This document shows positions 33,589 to 42,083 of a stretch of 64,000 bases of DNA, piece after piece. A model generated the notes under the pieces. The model had not been told where the DNA came from, did not search any database, and was given only the letters and a program-made list of their open reading frames with translations. The stretch comes from an uncultured Bacteroidia bacterium (GTDB taxonomy: Bacteria > Bacteroidota > Bacteroidia > Bacteroidales > F082), in contig CADADR010000009.1 of NCBI GenBank assembly GCA_902786745.1, forward strand, positions 1-64,000, written 5' to 3'. Positions within the stretch are counted from its first letter, which is position 1. Each line of letters begins with the position of its first letter. A program made the translations under genes and the position numbers.

Positions 33589-36069
33589 TCAAAACTCTTC
33601 TGATTGTTCCTCGCCGCCACCATCACCGCCGCCTTCATCACCTCCTTCGTCGCCGTCAGGACGGTTGCGTTTCATGTTTTGCTGGTTGATGCGGTAGTTG
33701 AAATTGAGCGAGAACGAACGACGGTTCCAGGTGCTGGTGTTGTACTGCCAGAAGCCGTCGCCCCACGACTCGCCACCCCAACTGCGTGAGTTGAAGAGGT
33801 CGCGGACGTTGAAGGTAATGGTGCCGTTGCCATTGAAGACTTCCTTGCTCACCGCGAGGTCCATCCACCAGTTGCCCTTACGCATGCCCAGCGGTTCCTT
33901 GTGCGGGCCCATGACATGGGCTGTAAGCTGGAAGTCGAACCAGTCGCTCACCTTGAACTTCGACACGGCACGACCGAAGAGCATCCAAGTGGCATCGTTA
34001 TAGACCTTATCGTTGATGGTGCCATTGAATTGGGAACGGAAGAAGTTGACATTGCCGTTGAGGTTCCACCACTTGTTCATCTGGCCTTGAGCCACCATCT
34101 CCACGCCGAAGTCGTCGGCCTTGCCGAAGTTGATGGGCATGCTGTAGAACACGCCGTCATCCTCGTAGGTATAGCTTCGGATCATATTGGTGCCATGACG
34201 GTAATAAGTCGTGAAGTTGAAGCTGGCCTTGTCCCAGAAGTGGATGTAACCGAGTTCGTAACTGTCCATATAGGTCGGCGTCAAGGCGGGGTTGCCAAGG
34301 CGGATGTTACGGTTGTCGTTATAGGAGCGGAAGGGACTCATTTGCCAGAAGCCCGGTCGACGGATACGACGCGTGTAGCTGACCTGGAATTGGTTGAACT
34401 CATTCACCGAATAGTTGATGTGCGCGCTCGGGAAGAAGTCGAAGTAAGGCTTGCCACCGTTGATAGAGTCCGTGCCGTCGTGGGCATAGCCTTTCAGGTT
34501 GGTCAAGATGTCGGTCATCTCGGCACGCAAGCCCACCTGTCCCGACCAGCGGCCCCATTCGTTGCCGAGGCTGGTGTAGAGCGCAGCCACTTGCTCGTTG
34601 TACTCATAGTCGTAACAATAGTTGGCCAAAGGCTCCCAAATACCGTCATTCTTCTGCCATACGCTATCGTTGCTCAAGATGTTGCGGTTGGTGTATTTTC
34701 CACCGATCTCCCACTGTGCCTTGGTGAGGAAGGGATGCACATAATCGATGCTGGCCTGCAGGTTACGCATACGCTGGTCGTTGCCTGTCTTCTGATACAT
34801 GGTCCAGAGCGCCTGTTGTGCGTCGGCATTAGGATAGAGCGACTCGGTGATGTCGGAGCCCGCGTTCTCGGTATTGGTGAAGAAGCGTACATTGGCTTTT
34901 AGGCTACGGCCCTTGCGCTCAAAGGTCTTGTCGTAGTCAAGGGTGACCTCATACATCGGGTCAACCTCCGCATAATCCTCGGCACGCACATCATACGATG
35001 CGGAATCCCACACGGGATACACGTCGGAATAGCGCACCACGGGATGTGTTGCCAGCTTACCGTAACGGTAGACGAAGGCAGCGCTAACAATGTCACGGTC
35101 GGTGATGTAATAGTCGGCACCCACACGCACGTTGTGACCCATACGGTTCATCCGGCGTTCGGTGGTCTGGTCGGTGAGTTGGGTAAACAGGGTGTCGCCG
35201 TCAACGACATCGCTGTAACGCTTTGTACGATTCACGCCGCCACCGATGTTGGAGCGGTTGTTGAAGCCATAGCTGGCAAACAGATTCCATCGCTTCAAGC
35301 GATAGTTGCCCGAAAGGCTTGCGCCATACATCCAAGGATAGCCCGTGCGCAGGTTGACCGCAACATTGAAGCCCTGACGTTTGTCCTTTTTCAAGATGAT
35401 ATTGATGATACCTGCCGAGCCTTCAGCGTCGTAACGCACCGAGGGATTGGTGATGACCTCCACCCTCTCGATCATGTCACCCTGCAAGGTGCGCAAAGCA
35501 TCTTGGGTGCTCATGCCTGAGAGGCCCGACTCCTTGCCGTCGATGAGGATGCGCACACCATCGTCGCCACGCAAGCTGACGTTACCCTCCACGTCAACCG
35601 ACACGGCAGGGATGTTCTCCAACACTTCGATGGCGTTGCCTGCGGTGTTGCCCACGTCCTTACCCACGTTGAACACATGCTTGTCAAGGGTCATCTCGTA
35701 GGTGCTCTTCTCGGCCACCACATTCACTTCCTCCAACAGTCGGCTGTCGGGCGAGAGGTTGATCTTACCCACGTCGACCACGCCTTTCGTGCCATCAAGG
35801 TTAACGGTTTTGTAGGAGGTGACAAAACCCATAAACTGGATTTCAAGCTCATAGCGGCCTTTCTCGAGTTCCATCGAGAAGTGCCCCGAGGGGTCGGTAA
35901 TGCAGCCCGAAACGAATGTCTTGTCAGGCAAGGTGCAAGCCCTCACGGTGGCATATTCCATGGGATGGCCCGTGGATTTGTCAAAAACACGGCCTTTCAC
36001 TGTAATGGCGGCGAATGAAATCTGGGTTAAGCACAAAAGTGCTAGTATAAAAAGGAGATTTTTCTTCAT
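33589..36069 (-). CDS. TonB-dependent-receptor-like outer membrane beta-barrel protein
   Basis: This 826-residue outer-membrane protein resembles the OMP_b-brl_3 group of TonB-dependent transporters. The signal MKKNLLFILALLCLTQISFA is followed by a carboxypeptidase-regulatory-like domain (about 23-110, VKGRVFDKSTGHPMEYATV), a plug domain (NAIEVLENIPAVSVDVEGNVSLRGDDG, then VEVITNPSVRYDAEGSAGIINIILKK) and a long barrel. The start at 36069 was chosen because the ATG 9 codons upstream spoils the signal. The C-terminus carries an unusual acidic Gly/Asp/Glu tail (about 805-826, DEGGDEGGGDGGGEEQ). No SusD partner is adjacent. The ligand is unknown. A -7-like TATTTTTG lies at 36101-36094. Confidence 0.88.
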   Translation of the reverse strand: MKKNLLFILALLCLTQISFAAITVKGRVFDKSTGHPMEYATVRACTLPDKTFVSGCITDPSGHFSMELEKGRYELEIQFMGFVTSYKTVNLDGTKGVVDVGKINLSPDSRLLEEVNVVAEKSTYEMTLDKHVFNVGKDVGNTAGNAIEVLENIPAVSVDVEGNVSLRGDDGVRILIDGKESGLSGMSTQDALRTLQGDMIERVEVITNPSVRYDAEGSAGIINIILKKDKRQGFNVAVNLRTGYPWMYGASLSGNYRLKRWNLFASYGFNNRSNIGGGVNRTKRYSDVVDGDTLFTQLTDQTTERRMNRMGHNVRVGADYYITDRDIVSAAFVYRYGKLATHPVVRYSDVYPVWDSASYDVRAEDYAEVDPMYEVTLDYDKTFERKGRSLKANVRFFTNTENAGSDITESLYPNADAQQALWTMYQKTGNDQRMRNLQASIDYVHPFLTKAQWEIGGKYTNRNILSNDSVWQKNDGIWEPLANYCYDYEYNEQVAALYTSLGNEWGRWSGQVGLRAEMTDILTNLKGYAHDGTDSINGGKPYFDFFPSAHINYSVNEFNQFQVSYTRRIRRPGFWQMSPFRSYNDNRNIRLGNPALTPTYMDSYELGYIHFWDKASFNFTTYYRHGTNMIRSYTYEDDGVFYSMPINFGKADDFGVEMVAQGQMNKWWNLNGNVNFFRSQFNGTINDKVYNDATWMLFGRAVSKFKVSDWFDFQLTAHVMGPHKEPLGMRKGNWWMDLAVSKEVFNGNGTITFNVRDLFNSRSWGGESWGDGFWQYNTSTWNRRSFSLNFNYRINQQNMKRNRPDGDEGGDEGGGDGGGEEQSEEF

Positions 36070-36093
36070 AAAAGATGCTGCTCGTTTAGGCTG

Positions 36094-36101
36094 CAAAAAT
36101 A
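36094..36101 (-). promoter_or_regulatory. -7 element of the outer membrane receptor gene
   Basis: TATTTTTG on the minus strand fits TAnnTTTG and lies 24 bases before the start at 36069. No -33 element is clear. Confidence 0.45.
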
Positions 36102-36142
36102 GGCATTTTCAAGCAATTAGCGGTTAGAATTGTAGGAGAAAA

Positions 36143-38626
36143 TCACATCGGATCGACGTCAATCTGCACCTGAACCGACTTATACTCCGCATCCTGCTGG
36201 AACAAATGGATTTGTTGCGCTATCAATTCCTTTACCTTTTGTGTGTTGTAGTCACGTCTAAACTTCACCATCATCTGCTTGATATACAGATTTTTGACCC
36301 TCGAAACAACGGGGTATTCAGGACCTAAAAGATCCTGTTTGAAGATGGGGCGCAGCATACTGGCCAGCTCCGCCGCAGCTGGGTTGAGTTTCTGGTAGTC
36401 CTTGTGCTTCAGTCGGATGAGAATCAATCGATAGAAGGGCGGATAGCCAAACTGGCGGCGGATGACCATCTGCTTGTCGTAAAGCCCTCGAAAGTCGTTA
36501 CGCAACACGTCTTGCAGCACGGGATGTGCCGGCTCGTAGGTTTGGATGATGACCTTGCCCTGCTTTCCCTTGCGCCCTGCCCTACCCGCCACCTGGGCCA
36601 TCAGCTGGAAACTGCGCTCGTGGGCGCGGAAATCAGGGAACGAGAGCATATTGTCAGCGTTGAGGATGCCCACCACCTTCACCGAGTCGAAGTCCAAGCC
36701 TTTGGTGACCATCTGCGTGCCCACGAGGATGTTGGTTTCCTTATCCTGGAAAGCCTCAAGGATGTTCTGGTAGTCGTTTTTCGAACGCGTGGTGTCGAGG
36801 TCGAGACGAGCCACCTTGGCCTCAGGCATGACGAGGCTCAAGTCCTCCTCGATCTTCTCCGTGCCAAAGCCATGCATACGGATGTTGGGGCTGTGACAGA
36901 CAGGGCATTCACTCGGCACACTGGCGGTGTAACCGCAATAATGACAACGCAATACATTCTGGCTCTTGTGGTAGATGAGGCTCACGTCGCAGTTGATGCA
37001 CTGCGGCACATGGTGACAATCCTCACACTCCAAACGCAACGAGAATCCCCGTCGGTTTTGGAACAGGATGGTCTGGTTGTGCTCGTCAAAAGTCTCTTTC
37101 ATGGCATCCAAAAGGGTGCTGCCGAAGTCGGCCTTCATGGTCTTGCGCCGACGTTCCACCCGCATGTCGCTGAGGATGATTTCAGGCATCTGCACGCCAC
37201 CATAGCGCTCCATGATTTCCACCAGATGGAAACGGCCGTTCAAGGCGTTGTAATAGCTCTCGTATGACGGCGTGGCCGAACCCAACACGATGTTCGCCTT
37301 ATGCATGGCAGCCAGCACTATGGCAGCATCGCGGGCGTTGTAGCGCGGTGCAGGGTCAATCTGCTTGAAACTGCTGTCGTGCTCCTCGTCAACGATGATC
37401 AGCCCGATGTCGGAATACGGCAAAAAGATGGCCGATCGTGAACCTATGATGATCTGGTGTTTAGGCGATTGCGTCTGACCAAAGTCGCGCACCTGCTCCC
37501 ACACCTCTACCCTCTCATTGTTGCCGTAACGCGAGTGGTACACACCCAACTTGTCGCCAAAGTATTCCTTAAGACGGTTGATGATTTGTGCGGTAAGTGC
37601 AATCTCGGGCAGCAGATACAGCACCTGTTTGCCGCGGTCGATGGCTTCCTTGATGAGTTTGATATAAATCTCTGTCTTGCCGGAGGAAGTCACGCCGTGC
37701 AGCAATACGGGCTTATTTTCGCCAAATCCAGCCTTGATGCCCTCATAGGCTTTCTGCTGCGCTTCGGTGAGCTGTATGCTGTCCACATCGGTCTGCACCT
37801 TGAACTCCTTCAGTCGGCTGACCTTACGCTCGTAGACCTCAAAAACGCCCTTGTCTGTCATGCTCTTCAGTATCGCCGAAGTCGCATTAGCCTTTTGCAA
37901 CAAGGCTTTGGCCATCACATCGTTGTCGGCATCACCGCCAAGGGTGATGAAGGCCAACAACACTTCCAACTGCTTGTAGGCGCGCTTGGTCAGCTGGTCC
38001 ATCAACTCCTGCAGTTTGGCCTCCTCGCGGTATTCAGCCGCAAGACGCACAAATCGCTCATATTTGGCCCTGTATTTCTCGTTCAGTTCCTCCTCCATCA
38101 CGAGGATGCCTTTCTCCATCATCGAATGGACGAGTGGCATCACCTTCTTGAAGCCGATGATTTTGCTTACCTCGCTGACGGTAATCTTGGGTTTGATCTG
38201 CAGGGCTTCCACGATGAGGTATTCGAAGTCGTTCAAGGCCACGGAGTCGAGCACATAGTCGGGCGAAAGGGCAACGGTAGTCTCGCTGCTCAGCTTCAAG
38301 GCGGATGGCAGCGCGGCCTGCATCACCTCACCAAGATGACACATGTAATAGGTCTTCACCCAGTCCCAGAATTTCAGCTGCTTCTCGTTGACCATGGGTT
38401 GGTCGTCGAGCAAGTCGGTAAGGAACTTGACTTCAACCGAGGGCACTTGCTCTGTCAGCCCTACGATCAGTCCCGACAGGACTTTGGTTTTGCCAAACTG
38501 CACCACTGCCCGTTGGCCTACGCGCACCTGGTCGTTCAGTGCGAAGGGCACACGATAGGTAAAGGTGCCTGGCACGGGAATCGGCAGGAGAATTTCAGCG
38601 AAAAGGGTGATTCTATCGGAAGTCAT
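36143..38626 (-). CDS. priA: Primosomal protein N' (replication restart helicase PriA)
   Basis: This helicase restarts stalled replication forks by loading the primosome. It is 827 residues. An N-terminal DNA-binding domain is followed by the helicase with Walker A at 311-318 (GVTSSGKT) and DEEH at 413-416. The zinc-binding cluster has eight Cys at 534, 537, 543, 546, 561, 564, 574 and 577. Later helicase motifs include ILVGTQMVTKGLDFDSV and QVAGRAGRKGKQG. It starts 1 base after the stop of the T9SS plug protein gene, so it is cotranscribed and probably coupled to it. That is an odd pairing of core replication with secretion. Confidence 0.97.
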   Translation of the reverse strand: MTSDRITLFAEILLPIPVPGTFTYRVPFALNDQVRVGQRAVVQFGKTKVLSGLIVGLTEQVPSVEVKFLTDLLDDQPMVNEKQLKFWDWVKTYYMCHLGEVMQAALPSALKLSSETTVALSPDYVLDSVALNDFEYLIVEALQIKPKITVSEVSKIIGFKKVMPLVHSMMEKGILVMEEELNEKYRAKYERFVRLAAEYREEAKLQELMDQLTKRAYKQLEVLLAFITLGGDADNDVMAKALLQKANATSAILKSMTDKGVFEVYERKVSRLKEFKVQTDVDSIQLTEAQQKAYEGIKAGFGENKPVLLHGVTSSGKTEIYIKLIKEAIDRGKQVLYLLPEIALTAQIINRLKEYFGDKLGVYHSRYGNNERVEVWEQVRDFGQTQSPKHQIIIGSRSAIFLPYSDIGLIIVDEEHDSSFKQIDPAPRYNARDAAIVLAAMHKANIVLGSATPSYESYYNALNGRFHLVEIMERYGGVQMPEIILSDMRVERRRKTMKADFGSTLLDAMKETFDEHNQTILFQNRRGFSLRLECEDCHHVPQCINCDVSLIYHKSQNVLRCHYCGYTASVPSECPVCHSPNIRMHGFGTEKIEEDLSLVMPEAKVARLDLDTTRSKNDYQNILEAFQDKETNILVGTQMVTKGLDFDSVKVVGILNADNMLSFPDFRAHERSFQLMAQVAGRAGRKGKQGKVIIQTYEPAHPVLQDVLRNDFRGLYDKQMVIRRQFGYPPFYRLILIRLKHKDYQKLNPAAAELASMLRPIFKQDLLGPEYPVVSRVKNLYIKQMMVKFRRDYNTQKVKELIAQQIHLFQQDAEYKSVQVQIDVDPM

Positions 38627-38627
38627 A

Positions 38628-39899
38628 TTAATGAGAGTTGACCACAGAATAGCCTACCAACTCGTCGTAGCCCTTGATGGCGTTATAATAGTAGAAATAC
38701 AGCTTGTAGACATTGTTGGTTTCCCAATGGTTGCCCGCCGTCAGGTCGGTCATGATCTCATGGGTCTTACGGTCGATGGTGACGAACATGAAGTTGTAAT
38801 AGCCCTGTTTGAGCACCATCGAGCAGGTATAGCCACGCAGCTTATAGTCATAGGTCATCTTGTTGCTTTCATTGAAGCACCAGTCGTTGAGCGCGCCCAT
38901 GATATAGATGTCCTCATGCGTCAGCGGCGACTCGCTCTTATAGAAGAAGTTGACACGGCAATAATCGGCTTCCGTGCTGTTGTCGAGGTTTTCGTTCTCC
39001 ACATAGACGAATTTCTCGCCATGGATATCTTCATAGGAGATATAGGCCTTCCTCGCCCTCGACTCGCAGGTGGCGATGTCGATTTCGAAGCTCTCGTCGG
39101 TTTGACGGATATGGGCCAGGTTTTCCGACTGGAAATAGAAGTTGCTGGTATTGAATCGCAAATACTGGTTGGCCGCTTCAAAAACGGTCTGAGGATGATG
39201 CTCGAAGGAGATATAATCCGGATAGACATAGGTGGGCTTCAGGCCAATGGCAGCGTTGTCCCAACGGCCATTCTGACGTATGTTCAGGAAGCTGTATTGC
39301 TGGGTGTTGCCCGTCAGGTAGCTATTCATGTTCACGCGGACATCAAGCTGCTGATGGGTGTCGGTGAATGCCAAATCATCGGGATAGCGCGGCACAGTTG
39401 CGCCAACATGCGCCTTCTCGTCGACCACCATAAAACGGCGCGTGAAATACACATCGTTCAAATCGTTGCCAAAAACCACTAGCAGGTAATTGCCCGAAAT
39501 GAGAGGCACCATGTCCTCGGTGGGGAACTTGAGCTGATAGTTGACGTAATCAATCAAGGTGTTGCGCGAGAAGGCGTAGTCGTCCAAGCGGTCCGACTCA
39601 AAACCTGAAGCATATTGGATGCGTTGCATATCGGTAGGCATCCAGTCGTGGGTGCAATGGATGAAGGTGTAGTTGAGCACCTCGCCTTCCCCGTCGATGA
39701 TATCGAATGAGAGGGTCAGGCGGCCCATCATGTCTTCCAGCGGTACGATGGGATCGTTCAGCTGGTTGTCGTCGGCATAGAGCAACACGGTCTGCACCTC
39801 GGACTTGTAGTTAAGGTTGCCGCAGAGCAGGTCGAAATCCTGGGCAAACAAACCCAAGGCCATGCATAACGTCAGTATCAATAAGGTGATTCGTTTCAT
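38628..39899 (-). CDS. T9SS plug-domain protein (DUF5103 family)
   Basis: This 423-residue exported protein matches the DUF5103 or type IX secretion plug family. It is thought to close or gate the SprA translocon of T9SS. The signal is MKRITLLILTLCMALGLFAQ. Family segments are LLCGNLNYKSEVQTVLLYADDNQLNDPIVPLEDMMGRLTLSFDI (about 25-70) and the C-terminal WCFNESNKMTYDYKLRGYTC. The start at 39899 was chosen over an ATG 10 codons upstream that lies within the promoter region. A -7 element is at 39925-39918. priA follows 1 base later. It fits the many T9SS cargo proteins in this window. Confidence 0.86.
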   Translation of the reverse strand: MKRITLLILTLCMALGLFAQDFDLLCGNLNYKSEVQTVLLYADDNQLNDPIVPLEDMMGRLTLSFDIIDGEGEVLNYTFIHCTHDWMPTDMQRIQYASGFESDRLDDYAFSRNTLIDYVNYQLKFPTEDMVPLISGNYLLVVFGNDLNDVYFTRRFMVVDEKAHVGATVPRYPDDLAFTDTHQQLDVRVNMNSYLTGNTQQYSFLNIRQNGRWDNAAIGLKPTYVYPDYISFEHHPQTVFEAANQYLRFNTSNFYFQSENLAHIRQTDESFEIDIATCESRARKAYISYEDIHGEKFVYVENENLDNSTEADYCRVNFFYKSESPLTHEDIYIMGALNDWCFNESNKMTYDYKLRGYTCSMVLKQGYYNFMFVTIDRKTHEIMTDLTAGNHWETNNVYKLYFYYYNAIKGYDELVGYSVVNSH

Positions 39900-39917
39900 T
39901 GGGTGGTTATTTTTCGG

Positions 39918-39925
39918 CAAAGATA
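39918..39925 (-). promoter_or_regulatory. -7 element of the T9SS plug-priA operon
   Basis: TATCTTTG on the minus strand fits TAnnTTTG and lies 18 bases before the start at 39899, directly after the terminator of the greA-HIT operon. Confidence 0.55.
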
Positions 39926-39927
39926 AC

Positions 39928-39955
39928 AAAAAAAGCCGTTTTGAACGGCTTTTTT
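39928..39955 (-). terminator. Intrinsic terminator of the greA-HIT operon
   Basis: A stem (AAAAAAGCCGTT with AACGGCTTTTTT) around a TTG loop directly follows the HIT gene stop at 39957. It ends in a T-run on the minus strand and lies just ahead of the next promoter. Confidence 0.88.
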
Positions 39956-39956
39956 A

Positions 39957-40349
39957 TCACAGGTTCTCAACGATACTCTGTTGCACCTCTGTAAACTCTT
40001 CCGGCGTCAGATGCACATGTTCCTTCTTGAAGTCCAAGTCACCCTCTTGGGTGATGGGGATGAGGTGGATATGGGCATGAGGCACCTCCAAGCCGATGAC
40101 GGCCACGCCAATGCGTTTGCAAGGCACGGCTTTCTCGATGGCTTTGGCCACTTTTTTGGCGAAGACCATCATGGCGCCGATTTCGTCGTCGTCGAGGTTG
40201 AAAATGTAGTCATCCTCGTGTTTAGGCACCACCAGGGTGTGGCCTTTCATCACGGGATTGATATCCAAAAAGGCGAAGAAACGCTCGTCCTCTGCAATCT
40301 TGTAGCAAGGGATCTCACCTGCAATGATTCTCGAAAAAATGGTAGCCAT
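39957..40349 (-). CDS. HIT family nucleotide hydrolase (HINT-like)
   Basis: This 130-residue protein is a histidine triad hydrolase that acts on adenosine phosphoramidates and related nucleotides. The triad is HAHIHLIP at 91-98 (H91, H93, H95). Other typical parts are IFSRIIAGEIPCYKIAEDE at the start and GHTLVVPKHE. It follows greA by 11 bases on the same strand and ends at an intrinsic terminator, so greA and this gene form a two-gene operon, a common arrangement in Bacteroidetes. Confidence 0.94.
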   Translation of the reverse strand: MATIFSRIIAGEIPCYKIAEDERFFAFLDINPVMKGHTLVVPKHEDDYIFNLDDDEIGAMMVFAKKVAKAIEKAVPCKRIGVAVIGLEVPHAHIHLIPITQEGDLDFKKEHVHLTPEEFTEVQQSIVENL

Positions 40350-40360
40350 AGTCTCTAGTA

Positions 40361-40834
40361 TTAGCGGGTGATTTCGACGATCTCAAACTGCACTTTGCCA
40401 GCGGGCACCTGAATCTCGGCCACCTCGCCCACCTGCTTACCCAGCAAGCCTTGGCCGATGGGAGAGTTGATGGAGAGCTTGCCTTCCTTGAAGTTGGCCT
40501 CTTTCTCCGGCACGATGGCATAGGTCATCATCATGCCCGACTTAGTGTTTCTGATCTTCACCGTCGAATAGAGCAGCACCTTCGAGTTGTCCATCTTTGA
40601 CTCGTCGAGAATACGGGCGTTGAAAATCAAGTCCTGCAATTCAGCAATCTTGGCTTCCAGCAGACCTTGAGCCTCTTTGGCGGCATCATATTCAGCGTTC
40701 TCGGAGAGGTCGCCCTTGTCGCGTGCTTCTTGGATGGCCTGCACGATGCGCGGACGCTCACGAAGAATCAGATCATCGAGTTCATCTTTCAGTTTCTGTA
40801 ACCCTTCCGGGGTAAAATATTTGATTTCTGACAT
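40361..40834 (-). CDS. greA: Transcription elongation factor GreA
   Basis: GreA rescues backtracked RNA polymerase by stimulating transcript cleavage. The 157-residue protein has the N-terminal coiled coil (about 8-75, LKDELDDLILRERPRIVQAIQEA and GDLSENAEYDAAKEAQ, whose acidic residues form the active tip) and the C-terminal FKBP-like domain with SINSPIGQGLLGKQVGE. A -7 element at 40925-40918 is followed at once by a terminator-like hairpin, so the leader may control expression. The HIT gene follows 11 bases downstream. Confidence 0.97.
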   Translation of the reverse strand: MSEIKYFTPEGLQKLKDELDDLILRERPRIVQAIQEARDKGDLSENAEYDAAKEAQGLLEAKIAELQDLIFNARILDESKMDNSKVLLYSTVKIRNTKSGMMMTYAIVPEKEANFKEGKLSINSPIGQGLLGKQVGEVAEIQVPAGKVQFEIVEITR

Positions 40835-40876
40835 GATAAATGTTTTATATTTGTTTCGTTACAAGTTGCAAAAAAG

Positions 40877-40900
40877 AGACCCTTACCGAAATAAGGGTCT
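40877..40900 (-). terminator. Terminator-like hairpin in the greA leader
   Basis: AGACCCTTA and TAAGGGTCT pair around CCGAAA, and on the minus strand the stem is followed by CTTTTTT. It lies between the -7 element at 40918-40925 and the greA start at 40834. It could end the upstream porV-like operon, or act as an attenuator in the greA leader. Confidence 0.75.
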
Positions 40901-40917
40901 TCTTTTGTTTGCGACTG

Positions 40918-40925
40918 CAAAGATA
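40918..40925 (-). promoter_or_regulatory. -7 element upstream of greA
   Basis: TATCTTTG on the minus strand fits TAnnTTTG. Transcription should start near 40912, upstream of the hairpin at 40877-40900, giving a leader of about 78 bases. Confidence 0.5.
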
Positions 40926-40952
40926 CGAATTATTTCCGAACTGGCGTCAGTT

Positions 40953-42050
40953 TTAGAAAATAATTCTTGCGCCAACGCTATGCGTGCCACCGAAGGTGTA
41001 GGTGTCTCTGTAGGAATAATCCACAGCGAACTTCATAGCGTTTTCGTCCTTCGACAGCGGGACTTGCACAGAGCAACCTGCGCTCAGACCTCTGTTGACG
41101 TTCATGCAGTTGTCGTCGTAGAGAACGCCTTCAGTGAACTGCTTGGCCCAGATACCCTTTTCATAGGTATAGCCAGCGCGGATCATGAACATCTCTTTCC
41201 AACCATACTCAAAGCCCAGGGTGATCTGGTCGTTGGTGAAGGAGTTGGAGGCGAAGTTACCTGCAATGGTCAGACGGTTGTTTTCGGCAAACAGCCAGTC
41301 GTAGGCGGCAGCGATGCTCAACTGAGTGGGCAATTCGAAGTCGTCGACGCGTTGCACCATGGTGAACTGCTGGTTGCTGTTGTTGTCCATAAACACACGC
41401 AGTGAGATACCGTCGCCCGAGAATTTCATCGTGGGTCCGATATTCTTCAAGGTGATACCAAAGTGGACATTATCGAAAGGACCGGTGACGTACTGGATAC
41501 CGGCATCAAGGGCGACACCGACACCACCCATATCCTTGATGGACTCGCTGATGATCTTCAAGTTGAAGCCGCCGCTGATGCTGTTGGAGAAAGCCTTGGC
41601 GAACGACAGGTTGATGTTCATCAGGTTGGGTTTGAAGGTACCGAGGGTACCGGGGTCAGGGTTCTGAGTGGTAGTGATCGGAATCTCACCGATGCTGAAC
41701 GACATGAACGAGAGGCCCAACACGCTCGACTCACCCACGCGGGCCAAGAGGCCGAACGAGGAGATACGGGTGTCGTTGCCCACGCCCACCAGCCAACTGG
41801 TGTGGCTGAAGTTCAGATCCAAAGTGTTGCAAGAGCTGATGCCAGCCACATTGCCGTAGATGGCTTCGACACCATGTACGAACGACATGCCTGCATTGCC
41901 CCAACCTGACGAAGCAGCCCAGGGGTTGATCAACAGCTCTGAAGCGCCAGCTTGGCCTGAACGGTCTTTATTACCTGCAAATGCTTGAGGAGCACTTAAT
42001 CCCATAAGGACTACGAAGCTCAAGACGATATATCTAAATGATTTCTTCAT
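40953..42050 (-). CDS. PorV/PorQ-family outer membrane protein
   Basis: This 365-residue protein is an FadL-like beta-barrel of the PorV/PorQ family. PorV acts as a shuttle that carries T9SS cargo from the translocon to the attachment complex. The signal is MKKSFRYIVLSFVVLMGLSAPQAFA. Family segments are SGQAGASELLINPWAASSGWGNAG and GVEAIYGNVAGISS near the N-terminus, and the C-terminus ends in the strand GGTHSVGARIIF. It lies 33 bases after the 1545-residue cargo gene, which itself follows a TonB-dependent receptor gene. This placement suggests a PorV copy dedicated to that cargo rather than the general PorV. Confidence 0.88.
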   Translation of the reverse strand: MKKSFRYIVLSFVVLMGLSAPQAFAGNKDRSGQAGASELLINPWAASSGWGNAGMSFVHGVEAIYGNVAGISSCNTLDLNFSHTSWLVGVGNDTRISSFGLLARVGESSVLGLSFMSFSIGEIPITTTQNPDPGTLGTFKPNLMNINLSFAKAFSNSISGGFNLKIISESIKDMGGVGVALDAGIQYVTGPFDNVHFGITLKNIGPTMKFSGDGISLRVFMDNNSNQQFTMVQRVDDFELPTQLSIAAAYDWLFAENNRLTIAGNFASNSFTNDQITLGFEYGWKEMFMIRAGYTYEKGIWAKQFTEGVLYDDNCMNVNRGLSAGCSVQVPLSKDENAMKFAVDYSYRDTYTFGGTHSVGARIIF

Positions 42051-42083
42051 GATGATAAGTTATTTACGGTTAGCAATTACATT

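Noticed and set aside
26319..33592. Several long minus-strand open frames opposite the giant cargo gene
   Set aside because: They run antisense to a gene with a signal peptide, repeated domains and a sorting tail, and show no family features.
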